A stretch of 64,000 bases of DNA from NCBI GenBank assembly GCA_902388495.1, contig CABMPP010000007.1, positions 1 through 64,000 of the forward strand, written 5' to 3'. Below are positions 26,110-33,867 of this stretch, piece after piece; the stretch's first letter is position 1; every line of letters starts with the position of its first letter. Origin of the DNA: an uncultured Bacteroides sp. (GTDB lineage Bacteria > Bacteroidota > Bacteroidia > Bacteroidales > Bacteroidaceae). The position numbers and the translations under genes are program-made. Under the pieces are notes generated by a model. That model was not told the origin of the DNA. It did not search any database and was given only the letters and a program-made list of their open reading frames with translations.

Positions 26110-29104
26110 CTTTGTGGGATTAGAATCCCAGGAAGTATCCATTAAAAGAGGCATTATAAAGGTAATCTTGAAGCAAGACTCTGAAATGCTGGATGAAGTA
26201 ATGGTTGTGGCATTTGGTACACAAAAGAAAAGTTCTTTCACCGGTTCGGCTACAGTTGTCAACAGTGAAGAACTGTCCAAGAGGGTGACAACGAATGTTG
26301 CGAATGCTTTGGTCGGATCTACTCCGGGACTCCAGCTAAAAGGAGGTTCAGGCGCACCGGGAGCCAGCCAGGGGAATATAAACATTCGTGGTATCGCATC
26401 GCTGTATGCCAATACCGATCCGCTGATTATCGTGGACGGGGCACCTTACAGTGCTTCGTTGAGTAACATTCCTCAAGGGGATATAGAGGCTATAACTGTA
26501 TTGAAAGATGCTGCTTCGGCTGCTCTTTATGGTGCACGTGGTGCTGCCGGTGTAATCATTGTCACCACTAAGAAGGGCAAGGACTTCAAATCGCAAATCG
26601 ATGTGGACATGAAGTGGGGGGCAAATACCCGTTCGATACAAGATTATGAGACCATTGATGATCCGGGAAGATATTATGAGACCATCTACGGACAATATTA
26701 TAATTACTATTATTATGGTCAGGGACAAGGTGCAGCAGCGGCTAACGCTAATGCGAACAACACCATGCTGAACCACCTGGCATATAATATCTATAATGTT
26801 CCGGAAGGTCAATTCCTTATCAATCAAGATGGAAGATTGAATCCGAATGCAACCCTCGGTCGTAGTTATAATGCCAATGGTGAGACGTACTATCTGACTT
26901 CCGACAACTGGCGTGATGCTGCATACCATACCGCTCTCCGTCAGGAGTACAACATAAGCATAAACGGAGCTATGGACAAAGGATCGTTCTATGCAAGTTT
27001 GGGCTATCTGGATGAGGACGGTATCATTGAATACTCTGGTTTTAAACGCGTATCAGCCCGTGTCAAGGCAGACTATCAAGCAAAAAAATGGCTCAAGGTT
27101 GGTGCAAATGTGGGCTATGTAAATTCCACGACGGAGTCCAATCCAAACCTGAATACTACCCTTAATTCTACCAATTTGATGTATTATACGTCGAGGATTG
27201 CTCCTATTTATCCCATCTATGTAAGAACCCTGGATGCAAACGGCAATCCGCAGATACGTATTGACGAAAACGGTAACCCGCACTATGACTATGGTGTAGC
27301 GACAAGTAATTATCCCGGACTGACGCGTCCTTTCTCATCAACCGGTAACCCGCTCGGTTCCAACCGTTACAATGACCATACATCCAAAGGCAGCCAACTC
27401 AATGGTACATTCACGGCAGACCTCAACCTTACAGATTTCTTGAAGGTCAATGCCACGAGTACCATAACCTGGGGGCATACTAATTCTTCGGCTTATGAGA
27501 ATTCTCTCTATGGGCCTAAGGTTTCCGTAAACGGACAAATTGATAAGTCGCAGACAGATGCACTACGACAAGACCACACACAAACACTGACGTATTTCGA
27601 TCAGTTCGGTAGGCACAATGTGAACTTGATGGTGGGACATGAATATTATGACGCTAAGACTACTTATCTGTATGCCTACGGTCAGGGACTATTCTCTCCC
27701 GACATTCCGGAGATAAACGGAGCTGCCAAGAAGGTAAGTTCAAACTCTTATACCTCTGAGTATAATGTAGAAGGATATTTCACTAATTTGCAGTATAATT
27801 ATGACGAGAAATATTTTGTATCTGCCTCTTTCCGCCGTGATGCTTCTTCACGCTTTGCCAAAGAGAACCGTTGGGGTAACTTCTGGTCAGTAGGCGGCGC
27901 ATGGCTCATTAATAAAGAGAACTTCTTCAATGCAAGTTGGGTTGACCAGTTGAAACTGAAGCTTTCCATAGGGCAACAAGGTAACGATAACATCTACGAT
28001 TGGGCTTATACGGACGTTTACTCCCTGACGGCTGCATCAGATACCCAGATGTCGGCATCATTCTGGCGTATCGGTAATCCGGACATTACTTGGGAAACAA
28101 CTACCAATTTCAATGTAGGCGTTGAATTCGCTTTCTTCGGCAACCGCTTGACAGGTAGCTTGGACTACTACAACAAGAAAACCACCGACCTGCTCTTCTG
28201 GCTGTCTGTACCGGAGTCTGCCGGTTCGCGCGGATATTACGGCAATATCGGCGATATCCGTAATTCAGGATTTGAATTAAGCTTGCAAGGCACTATTGTT
28301 CACTCAAGGGACATTGACTGGAATGTGCAGTTCAACATTGCCCATAACTCAGATAAGATTCTGAAACTTCCCGCATCTAAAACGGCTGACTTCGGAGGCT
28401 TTACAGAGGATTTCAAGTGGTTTAAAGAGGGAGGCCATATCTACAATTACTTCCTCCCCGACTATGCGGGTGTCAACGAACAAGGTGAAGCCCTGTATTG
28501 GGTGGATGATGATTTGGGTGCAGGTGTGACCAATCGTCCGGGAACCAAGCACTCGTCTACTACTACCAATCCGAACGATGCTACTAAGTACGAGCAAGGC
28601 AGTAGTCTTCCGGATGTATTCGGAGGTTTCGGCACATCGCTTTCGGCTTATGGCTTCGATGTTTCGGTAACATTCGATTATCAGTTGGGGGGTCATATAT
28701 ATGACTACGGATATTCGGGATTGATGTCCAACAATGCTACTGCCGGTAATGCCGGTAACGCCATTCACAAGGATATTCTAAAATCATGGTCGCCTAACAA
28801 TACGTCGAGTACGATTCCGCGTTTCCAATACGGAGACCAATATACAACAGCAAGATCAAACCGCTGGCTGACGAGTGCAAGTTACCTTAACTTCCAATCG
28901 TTCTCCATAGGTTATACACTGCCTAAACGTCTGCTTACGAATTTCGGTATCAGCAAACTGCGCGTCTATGCTACCGGTGAAAACCTCGGTTTCTGGTCGG
29001 CACGTAAAGGACTGGACCCGCGCTATGCTTACGGGGAAACTGAATCTTTGAATGTATATTCCCCTGTACGCACCGTCATGGGTGGCATTCAATTGACATT
29101 CTAA
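26084..29104 (+). CDS. SusC/RagA TonB-dependent transporter body, phase-OFF (no start codon here)
   Basis: This frame encodes nearly all of a SusC receptor but begins at the inverted repeat without a signal peptide. It starts with SSAKTLRVSFVGLESQEVSI, the end of the carboxypeptidase-D-like domain, followed by the TonB box region EVMVVAFGTQKKS, the plug (LIIVDGAPYSASLSNIP, RGAAGVIIVTTKKG) and a barrel ending ...TVMGGIQLTF. A TTG at 26099 is the first possible start but lies inside the domain. The missing 74 codons are at 24872-25117 in reverse. Joined, the receptor is 1073 residues. The frame is intact over its whole length, so this is a switchable gene and not a decayed one. It is followed 20 bp later by susD and then a lipoprotein gene, which would switch with it. 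Confidence 0.92.
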   Translation, partial: SSAKTLRVSFVGLESQEVSIKRGIIKVILKQDSEMLDEVMVVAFGTQKKSSFTGSATVVNSEELSKRVTTNVANALVGSTPGLQLKGGSGAPGASQGNINIRGIASLYANTDPLIIVDGAPYSASLSNIPQGDIEAITVLKDAASAALYGARGAAGVIIVTTKKGKDFKSQIDVDMKWGANTRSIQDYETIDDPGRYYETIYGQYYNYYYYGQGQGAAAANANANNTMLNHLAYNIYNVPEGQFLINQDGRLNPNATLGRSYNANGETYYLTSDNWRDAAYHTALRQEYNISINGAMDKGSFYASLGYLDEDGIIEYSGFKRVSARVKADYQAKKWLKVGANVGYVNSTTESNPNLNTTLNSTNLMYYTSRIAPIYPIYVRTLDANGNPQIRIDENGNPHYDYGVATSNYPGLTRPFSSTGNPLGSNRYNDHTSKGSQLNGTFTADLNLTDFLKVNATSTITWGHTNSSAYENSLYGPKVSVNGQIDKSQTDALRQDHTQTLTYFDQFGRHNVNLMVGHEYYDAKTTYLYAYGQGLFSPDIPEINGAAKKVSSNSYTSEYNVEGYFTNLQYNYDEKYFVSASFRRDASSRFAKENRWGNFWSVGGAWLINKENFFNASWVDQLKLKLSIGQQGNDNIYDWAYTDVYSLTAASDTQMSASFWRIGNPDITWETTTNFNVGVEFAFFGNRLTGSLDYYNKKTTDLLFWLSVPESAGSRGYYGNIGDIRNSGFELSLQGTIVHSRDIDWNVQFNIAHNSDKILKLPASKTADFGGFTEDFKWFKEGGHIYNYFLPDYAGVNEQGEALYWVDDDLGAGVTNRPGTKHSSTTTNPNDATKYEQGSSLPDVFGGFGTSLSAYGFDVSVTFDYQLGGHIYDYGYSGLMSNNATAGNAGNAIHKDILKSWSPNNTSSTIPRFQYGDQYTTARSNRWLTSASYLNFQSFSIGYTLPKRLLTNFGISKLRVYATGENLGFWSARKGLDPRYAYGETESLNVYSPVRTVMGGIQLTF

Positions 29105-29129
29105 CTAAAAGTGAAAGGAAATAATGTAT

Positions 29130-30833
29130 ATGAAAAATATAGTAAAACTATTCTCGATAGCTACGCTTGGACTTGCGGTCATGTCAAGTTGTATCAAGGA
29201 AATTGACCCGCAAACCAATCAAGCCACGACTGACCAGGCAGCAGATGCTCCCGGATCATTCAACAACTTCGTTACGGCGATTACGAACTCATTGGCAGGT
29301 TCCTTTACCTATAGTGGTAGTGATAATACTCCTTATGATTATGGTTATCCTTCCTTCTTCCTGATGCGCGATGTCATGGGACAGGATATGGCTTTGGGAG
29401 ATACCGGTAATGAGTGGTACACTACATGGTATGGATGCGGAACAGGACTGGGCCCCCAGTATGCGGTAAGCCAGTATCCATGGACCTACTACTATGGCTG
29501 GATAAAGAGTTGCAACACGGTAATCTCTTTAGCCGGAGCTGAACCGAGTGCGGATAAAATGGCGGGAGCAGGTATTGCTTACTCCATGCGCGCAATGTTC
29601 TATATGGACATGGCACGTATGTTCTCGCAGAAAACTTATGCACAGGACAAAGGAGCCGAAACTGTTCCGTTGGTAACAGAAACCACTTCTCTCGGTGAGT
29701 TAGCTTCCAATCCGCGTGCCACCAATGAAGTGATGTGGGCACAGATACTCTCTGACCTCGACAAAGCGGAAACCTATCTTGCCGACTACAAACGCAGCGA
29801 TGTCTATACTCCCAACCTCTCTGTCGTATATGGTCTGAAAGCACGTGCTTATCTGACTATGGAAGACTGGGCCAATGCGGAAGCTTACGCCAAGAAAGCC
29901 CAGGAAGGCTATACCGTGATGAGCGAAAGTGAATTTACCTCCAATACCGAAGGTTTCAACACCCCGAATTCTTCGTGGATATTCGGACTAACCTTTAAGA
30001 GCACGGATGCGAATATTCTTCGGAATGATGGCGACAGCAGTTGGGGTTCACAAATGATACTTGAAGTAAGCGAATCGGGATGCGGATATGCAGCCAACTA
30101 CGGTTCTCCCAAACGCATAGACTATCATCTTTATCAAACCATTCCAAACACGGATTTCCGCAAGAAGAGTTTTATTGATTTTGGTATCGACGATATGAGC
30201 GGGGATGATGCATTAATCGCACTTTCCGAATATTCCGACTCGCCCGAAGGCATCTTGACTTCGGCCGATGCTGCCAAGAAAGGTACGGGGAATGTCCCCC
30301 TGGTAGGTGGATTGTCTGTTAAATTCCGTCCGGCAGGTGGTGAACATGCCAACCAGTATGCGGCCTTCACTGTTGCAGTACCGCTGATGCGTGTAGAAGA
30401 GATGAAACTTATCGAGGCTGAGGCTGCCGGAATGCAGAGTGAATCGAGAGGTATTGAGTTACTGACTGCATTTGCCAAGTTGCGTGACCCGAACTTCGTT
30501 TACGGCACCCATTCCGAAACTTATGACAGTAGTTATGCTACGGCATTTCAGAATGAAGTATGGTGGCAGCGCCGGGTAGAGTTATGGGGTGAAGGTTTCG
30601 CCATGTTCGATATCAAACGTCTGGACAAGAGTGTAATCCGTTGCTATGCCAACAGCAATCATGCCGAAGCTTATCAATGGAACTCCGATGCCTATACTTC
30701 CAATGCCGGAAATAAATATCCTAACTGGATGGACTTCTGCATTGTACAGACGGAGACCAACTATAACACTGCTTGTACAAACAATCCTACGCCTCTGAAA
30801 CCTACTGCAATCTCTGAAGCACATGTGTGGTAA
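29130..30833 (+). CDS. SusD/RagB-type lipoprotein of the phase-variable operon
   Basis: A SusD-family lipoprotein of 567 residues if started at MKNIVKLF (29130); an ATG two codons earlier is also possible. The lipobox is around MSSC (residues 18-21). Family regions are visible in order: an N-terminal helical part (GAGIAYSMRAMFYMDMARMF), a middle part (YGLKARAYLTMEDWANAEAYAKKAQ) and the C-terminal SusD region (LMRVEEMKLIEAEAAGMQSE, WQRRVELWGEGFAMFDIKRLDK). It should cap the SusC encoded just upstream and is expected to be silent whenever the switch is OFF. No glycosidase follows, so the ligand cannot be guessed. Confidence 0.93.
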   Translation: MKNIVKLFSIATLGLAVMSSCIKEIDPQTNQATTDQAADAPGSFNNFVTAITNSLAGSFTYSGSDNTPYDYGYPSFFLMRDVMGQDMALGDTGNEWYTTWYGCGTGLGPQYAVSQYPWTYYYGWIKSCNTVISLAGAEPSADKMAGAGIAYSMRAMFYMDMARMFSQKTYAQDKGAETVPLVTETTSLGELASNPRATNEVMWAQILSDLDKAETYLADYKRSDVYTPNLSVVYGLKARAYLTMEDWANAEAYAKKAQEGYTVMSESEFTSNTEGFNTPNSSWIFGLTFKSTDANILRNDGDSSWGSQMILEVSESGCGYAANYGSPKRIDYHLYQTIPNTDFRKKSFIDFGIDDMSGDDALIALSEYSDSPEGILTSADAAKKGTGNVPLVGGLSVKFRPAGGEHANQYAAFTVAVPLMRVEEMKLIEAEAAGMQSESRGIELLTAFAKLRDPNFVYGTHSETYDSSYATAFQNEVWWQRRVELWGEGFAMFDIKRLDKSVIRCYANSNHAEAYQWNSDAYTSNAGNKYPNWMDFCIVQTETNYNTACTNNPTPLKPTAISEAHVW

Positions 30834-30852
30834 TTGGGATTAACTTATAAAA

Positions 30853-31716
30853 ATGAAGAATATGAAAAGATACATTTATACTTTATTTACGGTACTTATA
30901 GCCACCGTGACGTTCACTTCGTGTTCGGATGATGAAGGAACGAATCCGGGAAATGACTCCGCTCCTGCAGTTACTCTTTATCAGTACACAGCAAGCAGAC
31001 CTAACAATCCGGACAATGACATAATACTTCGACTGGCTACAAACAACAAAACAACCGAAGTTTATTATTTAGCGGAAAAGACTTCTGAAAAGGAGGCGCA
31101 TGTAGCATCTATGGGCGAAAGCGGTTACATGGATTATGTTGTATCAAACGGCAAGAAGGTTGACGGACTCTCCGCTGCATCGACTGCCGATGTTACTGTG
31201 GTTGATCTGTATGGGGCATATACCATCACAGCAGTAGCGGTAGGAGGAAATAAAAAGACTTCTGCCGAAACGACCTATACCGGACTTGAGTGGACCGATG
31301 TAGTTACCGGTACTTATTATTATGGAGCTTCTCCTAAATTAATAGAAGCACTGGGACTTACATCATCTCCCACGACTCTGCAACTTTGTACGACGGATGC
31401 TACCCTCTACCGATTCAAGGATGTGTTCGGCCCGGGTTATTCGCTCAAAATAAAATTGATAGACTATACGGGTTCAGATGACGATGGAAAATACCAATTC
31501 TTCCGGGTTCCCGCAACCGATACTCCATTTGTATATGGCAGTCATGGTACGGTTAATGTACGTGATATCGGGTATTGGCAAGGCAATGATGCTTTTGTTA
31601 CAGAAGGTGGGTATGAAAGCGGTATGTATGGAAATTACAATTGCTTCATCTACATTCAGTATTATGTGGCAGTCGGAGGTATAGACTATGGTTACGACAG
31701 CTTTATCGCTGATTGA
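30853..31716 (+). CDS. Lipoprotein of the phase-variable operon, function unknown
   Basis: A 287-residue lipoprotein; an ATG three codons later (30862, MKRYIYTLF) is an equally good start. The lipobox is at TSCSDDE (about 23-25). The sequence is rich in beta-strand-like and Tyr/Gly-rich stretches (TGTYYYGASPKLIEALG, YNCFIYIQYYVAVGG). I do not recognise a named domain. Its place as the third gene after susC and susD, 19 bp behind susD, is that of SusE/SusF-like surface lipoproteins, so a surface ligand-binding role is inferred only from context. It should follow the ON/OFF state of the switch. Confidence 0.75.
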   Translation: MKNMKRYIYTLFTVLIATVTFTSCSDDEGTNPGNDSAPAVTLYQYTASRPNNPDNDIILRLATNNKTTEVYYLAEKTSEKEAHVASMGESGYMDYVVSNGKKVDGLSAASTADVTVVDLYGAYTITAVAVGGNKKTSAETTYTGLEWTDVVTGTYYYGASPKLIEALGLTSSPTTLQLCTTDATLYRFKDVFGPGYSLKIKLIDYTGSDDDGKYQFFRVPATDTPFVYGSHGTVNVRDIGYWQGNDAFVTEGGYESGMYGNYNCFIYIQYYVAVGGIDYGYDSFIAD

Positions 31717-31815
31717 ACTACATACAAACAAGACTCGTGAAGAGCAATATAGAGGAGATTCTCTCCAAGTTTAATTTTGCATTAATTATTTCTTTCGTCT
31801 AACAGGAAGAAATAT

Positions 31816-31856
31816 CGCCAGGTGTCCTCGTGAGAAGTCACCTGGCGTTACTTTTA
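31816..31856. terminator. Terminator between the phase-variable operon and the S41 peptidase gene
   Basis: CGCCAGGTG (31816-31824) and CACCTGGCG (31839-31847) form a 9-bp stem with a 14-base loop, followed by TTACTTTTATA. It lies between convergent genes. Confidence 0.82.
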
Positions 31857-31866
31857 TATTCTCTTT

Positions 31867-32874
31867 TTAGTTTACTTTCAGCAGTCTCCGTGCCTCTTCT
31901 ATAATTGTATCCACGCCGTTGTCCTCGTCTTCCTTGCTCATATCCACTTTCTTGGTCGGGTCGATGCCGAACTCGATATGTTGCTTTTCGGCATCCAGGT
32001 GAGGGCTGGCGGAGAAGCGGACTCCCCATCCGTTGGGCAGTTCGGAGGAGAAGGGAAGGCCGGAACCACCGCCGGTTTTGTCACCTACCAGGATGACATT
32101 GGGGAGGTAGCGCATGGAGTTTACAAAGTCGTTGGTGGCACTGTAGGAGTGGCGGTTGGTCAGTACGGCTACTTTCTTTTGCCAGCGGATGCTGTTGGAA
32201 GGTTCCAGATAGATAGGAGTAGGATCTGAAAAGTCATTGTGTCCCTTGCCCGTTTTGTGCTGGATGTAGCCCGTCAGTACCTTCTCGTTGGTGAAGCGGG
32301 CGGCAAAACGGGTGGCATTGGTCAGGTCGCCTCCTCCGTTGTTGCGCACGTCTATAATCAGTCCGTTGCAGACGGAGAGATAGGAGAGGATCTCGTCCAG
32401 ATTGCCGTTGCCGATGCCGGCGGAGAAGGATTCGTAGGAAACATAACCTATATTGTCGTCCAGAATGGTGTACTTGGCGCCGGCGGCAATGCGGTAGTCG
32501 CGGCCCAGGTAGTTCCTCTCGATGATGCTTTCGTTGTAGTTGCGCGGATAGTCCAGATACCAGTCCCAGTAGCGCGCCATGTTGGAAGAGGAGTACAGGT
32601 TGACGTGCCCGTCTTTCAGTTCGGCAAGCATGTTGCCCAGTATCTCGAACAGGCCGTCGTTGCTCATTCCCGGGGTGATGAGCGGCTGGTATTTGTCATG
32701 GATGGCATCCCAGTCTATTTGCTTGTAGTCCAGGAAGCAATATTGCTCGTCGATGATTTTCCATAAGGTCTCAAAGTTACCTTGGGGCGTATTGCTGAAT
32801 TCCTCTTCGCGGATGCAGCTGCTGAGTAAAGGGAGCAAGGCCAGTAACAGGCAGTATATAGTTCTTCTTCTCAT
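31867..32874 (-). CDS. S41-family peptidase lipoprotein
   Basis: A 335-residue lipoprotein with the lipobox LLSSC (residues 16-20), so it is likely periplasmic or surface-anchored. It has the C-terminal-processing-peptidase (S41) fold. GLIIDVRNNGGGD (171-183) is the hallmark loop, Ser245 in RHSYSATNDF is the likely nucleophile and Lys266 in VGDKTGGG the likely general base. An N-terminal helical cap (about 30-100) precedes it; I see no clear PDZ domain. It is encoded 16 bp behind the DUF3316 gene on the same strand. Members cut unfolded or C-terminal peptide tails; the target here is unknown. Confidence 0.88.
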   Translation of the reverse strand: MRRRTIYCLLLALLPLLSSCIREEEFSNTPQGNFETLWKIIDEQYCFLDYKQIDWDAIHDKYQPLITPGMSNDGLFEILGNMLAELKDGHVNLYSSSNMARYWDWYLDYPRNYNESIIERNYLGRDYRIAAGAKYTILDDNIGYVSYESFSAGIGNGNLDEILSYLSVCNGLIIDVRNNGGGDLTNATRFAARFTNEKVLTGYIQHKTGKGHNDFSDPTPIYLEPSNSIRWQKKVAVLTNRHSYSATNDFVNSMRYLPNVILVGDKTGGGSGLPFSSELPNGWGVRFSASPHLDAEKQHIEFGIDPTKKVDMSKEDEDNGVDTIIEEARRLLKVN

Positions 32875-32890
32875 AATTTGTGTTCCTTAT

Positions 32891-33733
32891 TTATTTCAGT
32901 TTCCTGTTGGGAAACAAATATAACTCCTTGACAAATCCTATCATGAACACATGCGAGTAGGTGTGCATCTTTATTTCATTCACCTTGGCCTGCTGGGCAT
33001 CCCAGATGTAGGCAAAGCGCATTCGGGCACGTCCTACCGGGAAGTCTGCCGTCAGCATCTGCCTCAAAGAAGGCTGGTTGTGCAGGGATGTGAACTTAAT
33101 AACCCCATCCCAATGGCCTAATGTGAATATCTCGTAGTAGGACTGCCCGTAATTAGGGGAGAACATGACACCCATCAACGGAAGATTTACCTGATAGCGC
33201 AACGTGACGGGGTGGTTCTTAATACGCAGGTTCCAGATGGCCATACCCGAAGCGGCAAGGTTGATGTAAGCGCGTGCCTGGGCGGGGTTGTTGCCATTAC
33301 GCAGGTTGTAGACGAAGCCACCGTTGAAGTCTCCCACGCCCCCGGCCAGCAACTTGAAGTTGGGGGTGATGGGGAAGTTGTAGTGCAGGCCGTAGTTCCA
33401 GTTTGCCAGGCCGGAGAAGGTGTTGTTATTGTCCACCCGGTTGTGGGTATATCCCAGGTCGGCTTGGAAAAAGGTTTGCTGGGAGACGTTGCCGTCCATC
33501 CATTTCGTCATGCGCATGCTTTCGCGGGAGATGCGGAAGTCGATACCTTTATATTCCTGAGGTGACAGATAAGTGTCGAATACGTTGGTAAAACCTACGC
33601 CGTACAGGGTGGCGCGGGTGATGATGCGGTTCGGCTCCAACGTAGGGATGGAGGTGGGGAGCGATTCTTGCGCTTTCAGTCCGGCAGTCCCCAGAAGCAG
33701 TCCGCATGAAATTATTATTTTATATAGATTCAT
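32891..33733 (-). CDS. DUF3316-family exported protein
   Basis: A 280-residue protein with a signal peptide (about 1-21, ending LKAQ). The body has alternating hydrophobic beta-strand segments (TRATLYGVGFTNVFDTYLSPQEYKG, FRISRESMRM, ANWNYGLHYNF, FKLLAGGVGDFNGGFVYN), consistent with a small outer-membrane barrel, and matches what I know of DUF3316 proteins of Bacteroidetes. The function of the family is not established. It is encoded just upstream of the S41 peptidase and downstream of the topoisomerase gene, from which it is separated by a 22-bp tandem array. Confidence 0.75.
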   Translation of the reverse strand: MNLYKIIISCGLLLGTAGLKAQESLPTSIPTLEPNRIITRATLYGVGFTNVFDTYLSPQEYKGIDFRISRESMRMTKWMDGNVSQQTFFQADLGYTHNRVDNNNTFSGLANWNYGLHYNFPITPNFKLLAGGVGDFNGGFVYNLRNGNNPAQARAYINLAASGMAIWNLRIKNHPVTLRYQVNLPLMGVMFSPNYGQSYYEIFTLGHWDGVIKFTSLHNQPSLRQMLTADFPVGRARMRFAYIWDAQQAKVNEIKMHTYSHVFMIGFVKELYLFPNRKLK

Positions 33734-33754
33734 AGTCTATTGCCAATCATAAAA

Positions 33755-33864
33755 CACTTATTCTTTTCACTCAAAACATTACTTCTTCTGCTGCAGGACA
33801 TTGCTTCTTTTGGGGTAAAACATTGCTTCTTCTGCTGCAGGACATTGCTTCTTCTGCTGCGAAT
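33755..33864. repeat. 22-bp tandem array (5 units) between topoisomerase and DUF3316 genes
   Basis: Exactly five 22-bp units starting at 33755, 33777, 33799, 33821 and 33843. The consensus is about CATTGCTTCTTCTGCTGCAGGA; units 1 and 3 end in AAAA instead of the CTGCAGGA part, so two sub-types alternate. The last unit ends three bases before the topoisomerase stop codon. No coding function is seen. Confidence 0.88.
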
Positions 33865-33867
33865 CAT

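Noticed and set aside
26084..29104. SusC pseudogene that lost its 5' end
   Set aside because: The missing 5' end is intact nearby in inverted orientation, joined through matching repeats in the same codon phase, so it is a switch and not decay.
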